Below, in pieces: positions 7,207-16,078 of a stretch of 39,301 nucleotides of DNA. Numbering within the stretch: the first letter of the stretch is position 1; each line of letters begins with the position of its first letter. Below the pieces are notes generated by a model. That model worked only from the letters and a program-made list of their open reading frames with translations. It did no database searches and was not told where the DNA came from. Both the position numbers and the translations under genes were made by a program. This DNA comes from Candidatus Poribacteria bacterium (GTDB lineage Bacteria; Poribacteria; WGA-4E; WGA-3G), in assembly GCA_022827885.1 (NCBI GenBank), contig JAJEIP010000001.1, positions 1 to 39,301 of the forward strand, given 5' to 3'.

Positions 7207-9474
7207 TTAGTTCCTGGATGGTAAAGATGATGCTTTCTGTGTTCGAACGGGTAATTTTTTCCACTGCAGCCGTAGGCTGTTTAGCACAACAGAAACACTG
7301 CTAAACGCCATCGCAAACGCCGCAAGCATCGGGTGTAACTCCCGAAACATCATCGGCACAAAAGGTAGGGGATACAGTGCACCCGCTGCAACAGGAATGA
7401 GAAGCACATTGTAGAAAAACGCCCAAAACAGGTTCTGTTTAATCGTTCGCATTGTCGCACGGCTGAGCCGAATCGCATCGGGGAGTCCACGCAAATCGCT
7501 GTGCATGAGCGTTACGTGTGCTGTTTCCCTGGCAATATCGGTCCCTGTGCCGAGGGAGATACCGATATCGGCTTGTGCCAGTGCAGGGGTATCGTTGATG
7601 CCGTCACCTACCATCGCGACGAGTCCACCATTTTCCGCTTGTAGTTTTTTAACAGCGGCTGCTTTATCTTCGGGTTTGAGTTCTGCCATGACATCGCCAA
7701 TCCGCGCAGCCTTGGCGATCACATCAGCCGTGACGCGGTTGTCCCCAGTCATCATTACCACAGTACATCCAAGTTCGTAGAGTTCCGAGACTGCAGCGTG
7801 CGCCTCCGATTTCAAGGTGTCCGCCACCGCCAGAAGTCCAGCCACCTGTGCATCAATGGCGACCCATAGGACGGTTTTCGCCTCGGTCTGCAGACGCGCT
7901 GCGTCTTCTTCAAATCTCCTTGTTGGAATGTTGTGCTGTTGAATTAAGGATAAATTGCCCATGATAACGCTATTTTTGTCGACTTGTGCGGTGATACCGT
8001 GCCCAGCGACGGCTTCAAACTGGCTCGGTGTAGCGATGTCCAGTCCACGTTCCTTAGCCGCTTGGACAACTGCTCTTCCGATGGGATGTTCGCTGCCACG
8101 TTCCGCGGCGGCACAGAGTTGTAGGAGTTCCGATGCGTCTGTATCCGTGAGAATATCGGTAAGCCTGAGTTTCCCCTCTGTCAAGGTGCCTGTTTTGTCG
8201 AGGACAATTGTGGTTAAGTCTCCAGCGCGTTCGAGTGCTTCGCCGTTTCGGAAGAGGATGCCGCGCTGTGCACCGATACCTGTCCCCATCATAACGGCGG
8301 TTGGGGTGGCGAGTCCCAACGCACAAGGGCAGGCTGTGACAAGGATCGCGACTAAGCGGAGCATCGCGGGTGTGAAGCCTGCTCCGAGGAGGAACCACCA
8401 CACGAGAAACGTCACAATGGCGATCCCGGTGACGATAGGCACAAACACGTTTGTGACCGCATCGGCGGCGCGTTGGATAGGCGGTTTGCTCTGTTGCGTT
8501 GTGTGAACCAATTGGACAAGACGGGCAAGTGCCGTTTCTGCACCGATATGCGTGGCTTCCATTGTGAGCATTCCGCTTTGATTCATCGTCGCCGCGGTCA
8601 CGGGGTCGCCGGGTCCCTTATCGACGGGCAGGCTTTCTCCGGTGAAGACGCTTTCATCAATGGCACTTTTACCGCTGCGCACCACACCATCAACAGGAAT
8701 ACTTTCGCCGGGACGCACGAGCAGGACATCTCCTATGCCGACCTGTTCAATAGGGATGTGTTGTTCTTCGTCGTTTTTTAGGCGACACGCGATTGTGGGG
8801 GAAAGTTGGGGGAGTTTTTTGAGGGCTGCGTTTATCTTACCTTTGGCGCGGGCTTCGAGAAGTTTCCCTAATTTAATCAACGTAATGATAACCGCGGCTG
8901 TCTCAAAATAGACGTGAGTTCCAAAGCGCGTCCCTACGTCCATCCCCAACGCAATCGTTACAACGAGGCTATAGAGGAACGCCACGGACGATCCCATAGC
9001 GACGAGGACATCCATATTGGCGGATCGGTTGCGCAAGGCTTTAATACCGCCAATGTAATAGTCCCAAGCCACATACCCCTGCACAGGTAATGCTAAACCA
9101 AACATGAACCAATTAACCCAGCCTGCTGATGCCCACGCACCTAACAGATTCATATCCCTACCCATGCTAATCAGAAAGAGTGGGAGCGTGAAGATTAGCC
9201 CCACAGTGAATTGCCTCTTTTGGCGTTGGAGTTCCGCAGCGCGCGCTGCGTCTTCTTTGTCCGCATCGACAACGTCAAAACCGAGATCTCGGATCTTATC
9301 GACGATGGCTTCCTCGCTGAGTGTGGACGCATCAAAGGTAACCGACGCATATTCAGTGGCGAGGCTAACTTCTGCGGCAAGGACACCATCCATCTTTTTC
9401 AGATGCCGTGTGATGGTGCTTGTACAGTTTTCGCAGTGCATCCCTGTGATGGGAAGGTTAAGTTGGTGTTCCAT
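7207..9474 (-). CDS. copA: Copper-exporting P1B-type ATPase
   Basis: This 755-residue P-type ATPase exports Cu+ from the cytoplasm at the cost of ATP. It has one N-terminal heavy-metal-binding domain with GMHCENC (residues 11-17). The membrane metal site CPC is at 382-384, the phosphorylated Asp in DKTGT at 426, SEHPIG at 461-466, and the hinge GDGIND at 623-628. YN in the seventh span (FFYNVLLIP) and MAFSS in the eighth, together with CPC, fit the Cu+-specific P1B-1 class. The ATG at 9474 is preceded by GGAAAA. No CueR/CsoR regulator or copper chaperone gene is nearby. Confidence 0.93.
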   Translation of the reverse strand: MEHQLNLPITGMHCENCTSTITRHLKKMDGVLAAEVSLATEYASVTFDASTLSEEAIVDKIRDLGFDVVDADKEDAARAAELQRQKRQFTVGLIFTLPLFLISMGRDMNLLGAWASAGWVNWFMFGLALPVQGYVAWDYYIGGIKALRNRSANMDVLVAMGSSVAFLYSLVVTIALGMDVGTRFGTHVYFETAAVIITLIKLGKLLEARAKGKINAALKKLPQLSPTIACRLKNDEEQHIPIEQVGIGDVLLVRPGESIPVDGVVRSGKSAIDESVFTGESLPVDKGPGDPVTAATMNQSGMLTMEATHIGAETALARLVQLVHTTQQSKPPIQRAADAVTNVFVPIVTGIAIVTFLVWWFLLGAGFTPAMLRLVAILVTACPCALGLATPTAVMMGTGIGAQRGILFRNGEALERAGDLTTIVLDKTGTLTEGKLRLTDILTDTDASELLQLCAAAERGSEHPIGRAVVQAAKERGLDIATPSQFEAVAGHGITAQVDKNSVIMGNLSLIQQHNIPTRRFEEDAARLQTEAKTVLWVAIDAQVAGLLAVADTLKSEAHAAVSELYELGCTVVMMTGDNRVTADVIAKAARIGDVMAELKPEDKAAAVKKLQAENGGLVAMVGDGINDTPALAQADIGISLGTGTDIARETAHVTLMHSDLRGLPDAIRLSRATMRTIKQNLFWAFFYNVLLIPVAAGALYPLPFVPMMFRELHPMLAAFAMAFSSVSVVLNSLRLQWKKLPVRTQKASSLPSRN

Positions 9475-9582
9475 TTTTTTCCAATCAGCTGCTGCTTAAT
9501 CGAACTGGCGTTTCTTTGTCAATTTTAGCACATCGCGGGCAAGAGATGCAAGGAAGGGATATAACAAGCAAAAGTCTTTCAG
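9475..9582 (-). promoter_or_regulatory. copA upstream region
   Basis: On the minus strand a TTGACA lies about 50 bases ahead of copA, with no good -10 hexamer at 17 bp. The long-spacer palindrome expected for a MerR/CueR-type promoter was not seen. The regulator cannot be predicted from this gap. Confidence 0.25.
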
Positions 9583-10551
9583 TTAGCCTAAGTGGACAGG
9601 TAGGCCAGTTTCAAGGGATTCGTTGGCAGCGATAGATAAAATCGCGGTTTTGGCGGCATCGGCATAAGGGGATCGGATCGCGCTGCCATCGCCTGTGCGG
9701 ACTGCTTCAATAAAAGTGCTATCCATATCAATTGTGCAATTGTTTTTCGGATTCCACGTGGTTGTTTCATCAGCAGTAGAGAGCACAAGCGCACTACGGA
9801 GATGGTATTCGAGCGAACCGTCCTCACAGAAGATGTCTAAACCGGAACGCCGCATCCCATTCGTTGTAAAGCAGGCAGAAAACATAACACCGAAGACGCC
9901 ACTCTCAAATTGTAACGAGACAGCAGATGCTTCCTCGATATCGTAATCGGTATTCGGGATCAGATCGTTGCGTGCAACGGCATAGACGGTTTTGACTTCA
10001 CCGAAGAGGTACCTCGCCATATCAAATTCGTGTGTCGTCTGCTCCATGAGCTGCCCACCGGATTTTGCCTTCTCGCGCCACCATCCACCGGGCATACCCC
10101 CCATCCAATATCCCATGAAGAACCCTACACGTCGAGAAGCGAGGAGTTCTTGTGCCTTATCGATAATATCAAGGTAACGTTCCTGATACCCAGTCGCAGT
10201 GATAATTCCCTTTTCTTCGATTTCAGCTGCGATCTCTTTCGCTTCGCTGGTATCCATGTGCACCGGCTTCTCTACAAACATCGGCAGTCCGGCAGCAATG
10301 ACAGCGCGCTCAGGGGCACCATGGGCAAACGGCGGAATTGAAATATAAACGGCATCCAATTCCTCGCTCGCGAGCATCTGGTTATAGTCCCCGTAGGCTT
10401 TACCACCGTATTGGGTAACAGCCTGTTCCGCTTTCTCGATGACAATATCACAGAAGGCGACGAATTTTGTGCCGCCAATCTCGGTTAATTCACGTAGGTG
10501 ACGGTTCATGTTGCCACCTGTGCCGATAAAACCTAATCTAACGTCTGACAT
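9583..10551 (-). CDS. Gfo/Idh/MocA family NAD(P)-dependent oxidoreductase
   Basis: This 322-residue protein starts with a Rossmann fold (RLGFIGTGGNMNRHLREL). It then has the family's MFVEKPVHMDTSEAKEIA block, whose Lys lies at the active site, followed by the C-terminal beta-sheet domain with GGQLMEQTTHEFDMARYLFG. These enzymes oxidise or reduce sugars, inositols and related polyols with NAD(P). The substrate cannot be told. I chose the ATG at 10551 because GAGG lies six bases ahead and the Rossmann motif begins at once. It follows nuoN after a hairpin, so it is probably a separate unit. Confidence 0.87.
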   Translation of the reverse strand: MSDVRLGFIGTGGNMNRHLRELTEIGGTKFVAFCDIVIEKAEQAVTQYGGKAYGDYNQMLASEELDAVYISIPPFAHGAPERAVIAAGLPMFVEKPVHMDTSEAKEIAAEIEEKGIITATGYQERYLDIIDKAQELLASRRVGFFMGYWMGGMPGGWWREKAKSGGQLMEQTTHEFDMARYLFGEVKTVYAVARNDLIPNTDYDIEEASAVSLQFESGVFGVMFSACFTTNGMRRSGLDIFCEDGSLEYHLRSALVLSTADETTTWNPKNNCTIDMDSTFIEAVRTGDGSAIRSPYADAAKTAILSIAANESLETGLPVHLG

Positions 10552-10580
10552 AACGTCCTCTTTTTCGCTTTCCTTAAAAT

Positions 10581-10606
10581 CCCTTGCTTTGTTGTGAAGA
10601 CAAGGG
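10581..10606. repeat. CCCTTG/CAAGGG dyad
   Basis: CCCTTG and CAAGGG arms (10581-10586, 10601-10606) flank a 14-base loop. The same arm sequence, in a longer and tighter hairpin, occurs at 24197-24220, so this is probably a degenerate copy of one intergenic repeat. Confidence 0.4.
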
Positions 10607-10658
10607 AAAAACGGAAGTGTGGAAGACCGAGGAATCCACCTTCTACCCTTCCACACTT
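10607..10658 (-). terminator. Candidate terminator after nuoN
   Basis: On the minus strand AAGTGTGGAAG (10658-10648) pairs perfectly with CTTCCACACTT (10625-10615), an 11-bp stem. Two to three bases later comes a run of five T (10611-10607). The loop is long (22 bases), so termination may be weak. The position, after the last nuo gene and before the oxidoreductase gene, suits an operon end. Confidence 0.45.
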
Positions 10659-10682
10659 TAATTTAAGGTTCCAGCTTGTGGT

Positions 10683-10709
10683 GGAGTCGGGGTTACAAAC
10701 CCCTCCCAC
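10683..10709. repeat. Palindromic repeat, GGGGTTTNTAACCCCGA type
   Basis: The minus strand reads GGGGTTTGTAACCCCGA inside this stretch, a six-base-arm hairpin. A close copy with the same core is at 38357-38383. It lies between nuoN and the oxidoreductase gene. Confidence 0.6.
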
Positions 10710-10725
10710 TGCTACATATTCTTCT

Positions 10726-10753
10726 GACTGCTGATTGCCGACTGCTGACTGTT
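10726..10753. repeat. 7-bp-period array (GANNNCT), four units
   Basis: The plus strand reads GACTGCT GATTGCC GACTGCT GACTGTT with no gaps. Similar heptads occur at 12410-12423 and 26413-26433. The array lies directly against the nuoN stop codon. Confidence 0.55.
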
Positions 10754-10754
10754 A

Positions 10755-12188
10755 CTAAAAGACTGAATTCTGTGCCGGCGTGAGCATGAGCGATGGCAGA
10801 ATACCGATAAGTAATACACCAATCGCCGCGAGGACCAATCCCACAACAAGTGTGCTTGGGTATGCGGTAAAGCTGAGTTCCTCTTCAGGTTCACGCATAT
10901 ACATCGTGACAACAACTCGGAGATAGTAGAACGCCGATATCGCTGTATTGATGGCACCCACAATCACAAGCCAGATATGACCTGCTTGGACTGCGGATTT
11001 GAAAACATAGAATTTCCCAACGAACCCGGCAGTCGGTGGAAAACCGGCGAGTGACAAAAGCATGATCGTCATAAACATAGCCAGTAACGGCTTTCGGAGA
11101 CCGAGTCCAGCGTAATCGGAAATCATGAGACTCTCGCCGTCCTCCGTTTTCGCCAAGATGACCGCACCGAATGCCCCGATGTTCATCACACAATAAACGA
11201 GCAGATAAAGCATCGCACTCGAAATTCCGTCGTTATTTGCAGCCGCCAAACCGATGAGCACGTAACCCGCATGGGCAATACTGGAATACGCCAGCATCCG
11301 CTTGATGCTCGTCTGCGCAATCGCAATGACGTTTCCGACAGTCATCGTTAGCATCGCCAACACAATCACAACGCTACTCCATTCGACTTGCAGGCTTGGT
11401 AGGGCTTCCATGAAAATTCTGAGGAACGCTGCGAACCCCGCCGCCTTTGGTCCAGCAGAGATAAACGCGGCTATCGTTGTGGGCGCGCCTTCGTAGACAT
11501 CGGGTGCCCATTGATGGAACGGAACAATGGCGACCTTAAATCCGAAGCCAACGATGAGAAGGAACATGCCTGCTAACAACAGCGGCGATTTATTCGGGGC
11601 AGTAATCGCCTCAGCGATCGCCGGGACATTCGTTGTGCCTGCCCCCCCATAAATCAGAGCGATCCCGTAAAGGAAAAATGCACTGGCAAACGCGCCGAGC
11701 AACAGGTATTTCATGCCCGCCTCGCTTGACGCAGGGTTATCTCGAAAATAGCCTGCCAACACATACAACGATAACGACATCAGTTCTAATCCGAGGAAGA
11801 CAATAATCAACTCATTGCCCGCAGCCATCAACATCATACCGAGGGTCGCCAGCAGGATCAGTAGATAGTAAGGTCCCTGTTTTCTGTCGTCCCTGCTCAG
11901 ATAACTCATCGAAATCAAAGCGACCAAAATCGTTGAAACAAGGAAAATGATGTTGAAGAAGAGGGAGAAATTATCCACCTTGAACATGTCGTTGAACTGG
12001 GTGCCCACAGTGCCTGCTTGGTGCATCTGGATAGAGACCCATAGTGCAATTCCAGCGCCAACGATCGTCATCCAGCCGAGAATCGCTTTTGAAATAGAGT
12101 CGAACAGGTCAAAAACGAGGACGATGAGCAGTGTTAAAGTGATAATCAGCTCCGGCATCAGTAATTGCCAGTTAATCTCTATTGGCAT
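10755..12188 (-). CDS. nuoN: NADH-quinone oxidoreductase subunit N
   Basis: This 477-residue, 14-span antiporter-like subunit of complex I helps move protons (or Na+) across the inner membrane as quinone is reduced. GNELIIVFLGLELMSLSLYV carries the Glu of the fifth span. The broken-helix regions contain KYLLLGAFASAFFLYGIALI and FKVAIVPFHQWAPDVYEGAP, with the conserved transport Lys. AQTSIKRMLAYSSIAHAGYV is the usual NuoN/M/L block. AAGGAG lies seven bases before the ATG. It is the last nuo gene of the cluster and is separated from nuoM by an antiporter gene. Confidence 0.96.
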   Translation of the reverse strand: MPIEINWQLLMPELIITLTLLIVLVFDLFDSISKAILGWMTIVGAGIALWVSIQMHQAGTVGTQFNDMFKVDNFSLFFNIIFLVSTILVALISMSYLSRDDRKQGPYYLLILLATLGMMLMAAGNELIIVFLGLELMSLSLYVLAGYFRDNPASSEAGMKYLLLGAFASAFFLYGIALIYGGAGTTNVPAIAEAITAPNKSPLLLAGMFLLIVGFGFKVAIVPFHQWAPDVYEGAPTTIAAFISAGPKAAGFAAFLRIFMEALPSLQVEWSSVVIVLAMLTMTVGNVIAIAQTSIKRMLAYSSIAHAGYVLIGLAAANNDGISSAMLYLLVYCVMNIGAFGAVILAKTEDGESLMISDYAGLGLRKPLLAMFMTIMLLSLAGFPPTAGFVGKFYVFKSAVQAGHIWLVIVGAINTAISAFYYLRVVVTMYMREPEEELSFTAYPSTLVVGLVLAAIGVLLIGILPSLMLTPAQNSVF

Positions 12189-12199
12189 TCAAAATCTCC

Positions 12200-12219
12200 T
12201 TTTTAATTTTACCTTGCGG
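12200..12219 (-). repeat. CCGCAAGG leader motif (copy at nuoN)
   Basis: The minus strand reads CCGCAAGGTAAAATTAAAAA and runs into the AAGGAG site of nuoN. Near-identical copies precede nuoK (18479-18498) and nuoE (24039-24057), and one lies in the opposite orientation at 30031-30049. Confidence 0.6.
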
Positions 12220-12296
12220 AAGAACGACGCGGTTAGACATTTGACAGTTTTTGCCCAATATCCGCCTGCGTGTTTTTGCAATGTAATACAAGGAAT

Positions 12297-12324
12297 GGAT
12301 TTAGTCTATTCCCAGACTAAATCC
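12297..12324. repeat. Perfect 11-bp hairpin in the nuoN leader
   Basis: GGATTTAGTCT (12297-12307) and AGACTAAATCC (12314-12324) pair perfectly around a six-base loop. No T-run follows on either strand, so it is not a standard terminator. Confidence 0.65.
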
Positions 12325-12424
12325 GGTATTTCTGCGTATTGTTGCAGGCTACGGTCTATGATGTCGCCAAGCATCTGCGCGTAAATTGGCACAAAATTGG
12401 TTCTTCACTGAAAACTGATAACCA

Positions 12425-13915
12425 TTATAGGAACACTAACGTCACAATCACAAAGAGCGGGACTAAAATTACTACCGACCAGAGCATATATCCGAAGAAA
12501 CTCGGCATACGGATACCGCTTTGTTCCGCGATTGCCTTCACCATGAAATTCGGAGCATTGCCGATATAGGTATTTGCTCCCATAAACACCGCTCCAACAG
12601 ATATAGCCGTTAGCAATTTGACGAACTCTAAGTGTTCAGGACCCGTCAATTGTCCAGACAAAATTTCCGGTATCATGGCTTCAGTGAGATGCAATTTCCC
12701 GAGGGCTGTGTTGAAAAATGTCAAATAGGTCGGGGCATTATCTAAGAAACTCGACAGAATTCCGGTTATCCAGAAATAGTGCATCGGTTCTTTTATTGCC
12801 CCAATTAACCCACTTAACGCCCCGTTTTCACCCGCCTTTAGAATCGCTAACGCCGGGATAATGGTCATAAAGATACCGGCGAATACTTTGGCGACCTCTT
12901 CAATCGGCTCCCACGAAAACTCGTTCGCTTGACGCAACTCACCACTAAAGGGTGTGAACCTGAGAGATAACAGTCCCATGACGACAATCAATACATCGCG
13001 TGCAATATTCTGCCAGTATACATGGACACCAAAGATATTGACTTCTCCCCACTTGAAACTACCACTCATTAAGACAGCAGCGACGATGCCGAGGAGGAAG
13101 ACGAGGTTGAAAAGTCCGTCTACACGAATGGGTTCGTTGGTTCCATCGTCTGGCACGACACCGCCTTCCCGTTTAAACATGAATGTGTCTAACACGAAGA
13201 AAAGCACAATTAAGATCACACTAATAAACAGCATGTGTGGGAAGAGAGCCGTTGTTGTCCAGAAGAAAGGGACGTTGTGCAAGAATCCCAAGAACAGTGG
13301 TGGATCACCCAAGGGTGTTAAAGAACCGCCAATGTTACTGACGAGAAAAATAAAGAAGATGACCAAATGGACCTTGCTCTGCCGATACGCGTTTGCGCGA
13401 ATGAGGGGGCGGATGAGCAGCATCGACGCGCCTGTTGTGCCGACCCATGAAGCGATAGCGGTGCCGATAAGCAGTAAGAGCGTGTTAACCAACGGCGTGC
13501 CACGTAATGTCCCACGCACGAGAATTCCGCCCGCGACTGTGAACAATCCCCACAACAGAATGATAAACGGGATATAGTCTATCAGGTAGATATGCAGAAT
13601 GTCGTAAAACGCTTCTCCTTGAAACGCTATGAGATACGGAATAGCGAAGGCTAACGCCCAAATCAATGACATTTTTCCGCCGTGGTGGACCAGGAAATGA
13701 GAATCCAACACGAGTGGAAAAATCGCAATAGAGAGGAGTATACCAACAAACGGGATAATACTCCAGATAGGCAATTTCGCACCGTCTACGCCATGCCCGT
13801 GGTGGGCATCACCACCATGTGCGTCATCTGCTCCGAAGGAAACCTCCACTGCAGCTAACAGTGCAATCCCTAAAATTAGACAAAAAATAAGACCGGATGT
13901 GAGTTTAAACTTCAT
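12425..13915 (-). CDS. NhaD/CitMHS_2-type sodium:proton antiporter, inside the nuo cluster
   Basis: This 496-residue membrane protein belongs to the ion transporter superfamily branch annotated as sodium:proton antiporter (CitMHS_2). Its signature is SNIGGSLTPLGDPPLFLGFL, preceded by TGASMLLIRPLIRAN, and a second half-motif FLDNAPTYLTFFN appears later. It should exchange Na+ for H+ across the inner membrane. The N-terminus has a signal-like hydrophobic stretch, then a His-rich segment (DDAHGGDAHHGHG) that probably faces the periplasm and could bind metal or sense pH. No ribosome binding site precedes the ATG; a palindromic repeat sits right there. Its place between nuoM and nuoN suggests that its activity is coupled to complex I expression. 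Confidence 0.85.
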   Translation of the reverse strand: MKFKLTSGLIFCLILGIALLAAVEVSFGADDAHGGDAHHGHGVDGAKLPIWSIIPFVGILLSIAIFPLVLDSHFLVHHGGKMSLIWALAFAIPYLIAFQGEAFYDILHIYLIDYIPFIILLWGLFTVAGGILVRGTLRGTPLVNTLLLLIGTAIASWVGTTGASMLLIRPLIRANAYRQSKVHLVIFFIFLVSNIGGSLTPLGDPPLFLGFLHNVPFFWTTTALFPHMLFISVILIVLFFVLDTFMFKREGGVVPDDGTNEPIRVDGLFNLVFLLGIVAAVLMSGSFKWGEVNIFGVHVYWQNIARDVLIVVMGLLSLRFTPFSGELRQANEFSWEPIEEVAKVFAGIFMTIIPALAILKAGENGALSGLIGAIKEPMHYFWITGILSSFLDNAPTYLTFFNTALGKLHLTEAMIPEILSGQLTGPEHLEFVKLLTAISVGAVFMGANTYIGNAPNFMVKAIAEQSGIRMPSFFGYMLWSVVILVPLFVIVTLVFL

Positions 13916-13927
13916 TTATGATCGAGA

Positions 13928-13952
13928 GTCGCGATTCGGAGATCGCTCCTAC
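13928..13952. repeat. GTAGGAGCGA palindromic repeat after nuoM
   Basis: The minus strand reads GTAGGAGCGATCTCC, then GAATCGCGAC, with GCGAT/ATCGC arms. It supplies the TAG stop of nuoM and fills the gap up to the antiporter ATG. A related copy is inside gcvP at 34518-34544. Confidence 0.55.
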
Positions 13953-15511
13953 TGCTGTGCCTCCTTTTCAATCTTTTCATGTTGGACGCGCTGTGTTCCG
14001 TGTAGAGCGAGTTCAGAGTCTTGTTGTATCCGTTCTCCTGCGCGTCCGATAGCAGGTTCAGTTTGCACCTGCGTCACGACAAGCCCTACGGATTTCTCCA
14101 TCTTATTCAAAAAAGGTTTCGGATAAACGCCGATCCAGACGATGAACAGCAATATGGGGAGCATCACAACAATTTCACGTGCGTTCAGGTCAGGTAAGGC
14201 TTCATTTGTCTTATCCAGTGTCCCAAACATCACGCGTTGGAACATCCACAGCATATACACAGCTGCGAGAATTACACCTGCTGTTGCCAGAACTACATAT
14301 ATTTTTGAGAAGGCTCCCTGAACAAAACTGCCGAGCAGTATCATATATTCGCCAACGAATCCGTTCAAACCCGGTAGCCCAATTGAGGAGAGCGTCACCA
14401 CCATAAAAATTGTAGCAAAGATAGGCATACGCTTCGCCAAGCCTCCGAAATCCACAATCATCCTGCTGTGTCGGCGTTCATAAATCATTCCGACCAAAAG
14501 GAACAACGCGCCCGTGCTCAAGCCGTGATTAATCATCTGTAAGACGCTGCCTTGAATACCGGCGGGATTTTTAGAAAACAACCCCAACACCACAAATCCA
14601 AGGTGGCTTACACTGGAATAGGCGACCAGTTTTTTCAGATCTGGTTGGACCATCGCCACCAATGCCCCGTAGATAATGCCTATGACAGCGAGGGGTACGA
14701 TCAATGGCGTGAATTCAGCCGCGGCATCAGGGAAGAGGGGTAGGCAAAATCGGATGATGCCATAGGTCCCCATCTTCAGCAGCACCCCGGCAAGGATTAC
14801 ACTTCCCGCCGTGGGGGCTTCAACGTGAGCGTCCGGTAGCCACGTATGGAAAGGAAAAAGCGGAACCTTAATGGCAAATGCAATGAAAAATGCCAAGAAC
14901 AACAGATGTGAATGTTCAAAAGGACCGCTGAGCGTCGTGAGGTCGAAACTGTTGTCGTTTTGGAAGTAGAGTGCCAAGATACCAACCAACATGAGCGCAC
15001 TGCCTGCCATTGTATAAAGCACAAACTTCACAGTGGCATAAATTCGACGTTCTCCACCCCAAATACCGATGAGGAAATACATCGGGATCAGCATCGATTC
15101 CCAAAATACGAAAAAGAGGAACAGATCCAAGGCACAGAAGACACCCAACATCCCGGTCTCAAGAGCAAGGAGCGACATCATGAAGCCACTCAACCCTTTC
15201 TCGATCGAATTCCATGCGGCAAGGATACATAGCGGGGTCAGGAAAGTTGTAAGTAACACTAACCATAGTGAAATACCATCGATGCCGATGTGATAACTGG
15301 TGCCTAAACCCGGAATCCAAGCTTGCTGCGTAACGTTTTGGAACGTTGCAGTCGTTGCGTCAAACCCAGTGTAAAGCCCCAACGAGACAATAAACGTCAG
15401 GAGCCCAATGACGAGGGCAATGCCTTTGACAGCGGATGCCCCGAGTCCTCTGAGCAACGCGATCGCTATCACGCCGAGTAGTGGTAAAAAGATGACTGTT
15501 GAGAGTAGCAA
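13949..15511 (-). CDS. nuoM: NADH-quinone oxidoreductase subunit M
   Basis: This 520-residue antiporter-like membrane subunit of complex I has about 14 spans. FFVFWESMLIPMYFLIGIWG carries the conserved Glu of span five. FAIKVPLFPFHTWLPDAHVE, with AIK and H, forms the ion channel, and VAYSSVSHLGFVVLGLF is the usual second block. The C-terminus carries a hydrophilic tail of about 45 residues (…GERIQQDSELALHG…) beyond the last span, longer than usual. The start is a TTG at 15511, with AAGGAG six bases ahead; no ATG fits the family N-terminus better. Confidence 0.95.
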   Translation of the reverse strand: MLLSTVIFLPLLGVIAIALLRGLGASAVKGIALVIGLLTFIVSLGLYTGFDATTATFQNVTQQAWIPGLGTSYHIGIDGISLWLVLLTTFLTPLCILAAWNSIEKGLSGFMMSLLALETGMLGVFCALDLFLFFVFWESMLIPMYFLIGIWGGERRIYATVKFVLYTMAGSALMLVGILALYFQNDNSFDLTTLSGPFEHSHLLFLAFFIAFAIKVPLFPFHTWLPDAHVEAPTAGSVILAGVLLKMGTYGIIRFCLPLFPDAAAEFTPLIVPLAVIGIIYGALVAMVQPDLKKLVAYSSVSHLGFVVLGLFSKNPAGIQGSVLQMINHGLSTGALFLLVGMIYERRHSRMIVDFGGLAKRMPIFATIFMVVTLSSIGLPGLNGFVGEYMILLGSFVQGAFSKIYVVLATAGVILAAVYMLWMFQRVMFGTLDKTNEALPDLNAREIVVMLPILLFIVWIGVYPKPFLNKMEKSVGLVVTQVQTEPAIGRAGERIQQDSELALHGTQRVQHEKIEKEAQQ

Positions 15512-15550
15512 AAAAATCTCCTTTTTAATGGTTATCGGCTAAAAAATAAA

Positions 15551-15982
15551 TCATCGCCTAAAGAAATTTTTCCAGAGCCACGCCGAAGGAAAAAACCAAA
15601 AAAGCGAACGGTTTTCGTCTTTCTCAGCCAATTTGCGGCGGCGTTTTGAAAAGTCGTCGCGCGGCATGTTATTCTGCCACCAAGCCCTTAACTTACGATT
15701 AAACGTGGAGATATCTTTATCTGATCTTCCACAGTTGTCCAGAACCCACGACCCCAATTTGATGTCATTGTCAATTTGCACAGTGGCTTCCTGAAAAGCT
15801 TCCGCTGAGATACCGAGGAAAGATAAAATCCCCATATCTTGCTTAGAATTAGCCTCGTATTTATAACTTCCGATTTCTCCGGCATGGGCAGCCCGTGCCT
15901 TATCTGTCAACCTTGCGACTCCACAGATTCCGGCAACTTCTTTGTTGAGTAGATCTCGCGGTCGAAAAGCACTCTGTTTCAT
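15551..15982 (-). CDS. DUF5069 family protein
   Basis: This 143-residue soluble protein starts with FRPRDLLNKEVAGICGVARL and TDKARAAHAGEIGSYKY, which matches the opening of DUF5069 (usual pattern RSPRxxLGGxxxLARMIDKARAxLAGxLGxY). It continues with LSFLGISAEAFQEAT and ends in a basic, Trp-rich tail (NRSLFWFFPSAWLWKN). The family is widespread in Planctomycetes and Verrucomicrobia and has no known function. The ATG at 15982 has GGGGA six bases upstream; a TTG 12 bases earlier is also possible. It lies between nuoL and nuoM, an unexpected location for it. Confidence 0.75.
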   Translation of the reverse strand: MKQSAFRPRDLLNKEVAGICGVARLTDKARAAHAGEIGSYKYEANSKQDMGILSFLGISAEAFQEATVQIDNDIKLGSWVLDNCGRSDKDISTFNRKLRAWWQNNMPRDDFSKRRRKLAEKDENRSLFWFFPSAWLWKNFFRR

Positions 15983-16047
15983 TGTTTTCCCCAACTTGCT
16001 CTACAGACCCTACCGCACCGAATCCTGTGAAAATAGGTAAAATTTGG

Positions 16048-16065
16048 TCATTTTGCGTAAGTCCT
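16048..16065 (-). repeat. Solitary end of the AGGACTTACGCA element
   Basis: The minus strand reads AGGACTTACGCAAAATGA, matching the left end of the MITE-like element at 29687-29806. No second end was found nearby, so this is a relic. Confidence 0.5.
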
Positions 16066-16078
16066 ATTTAGTAAAGAG

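Larger units (their letters stand above)
12189..12424 (-). other. nuoN leader: repeat, hairpin, no gene
   Basis: This 236-base gap between the antiporter gene and nuoN holds the CCGCAAGG leader motif (12200-12219), a perfect hairpin (12297-12324), an AATGTAAT motif near 12280 and two GANNNCT heptads (12410-12423). A short minus-strand frame ending ...QQYAEIPDLVWE stops inside the hairpin; I do not regard it as a gene. Confidence 0.5.

Noticed and set aside
7955-8506. 183-codon plus-strand frame opposite copA
   Set aside because: It is antisense to the phosphorylation domain of copA and rich in Ser/Ala/Pro, as expected of a shadow frame.
9475-9582. CueR-type copper operator before copA
   Set aside because: No dyad with the 19-20 bp promoter spacer expected of MerR-family control could be found.
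12954-13577. 207-codon plus-strand frame
   Set aside because: It is the complementary reading of the antiporter gene, whose conserved motifs and membrane spans are clear; the frame has no ribosome binding site and a biased, low-complexity composition.
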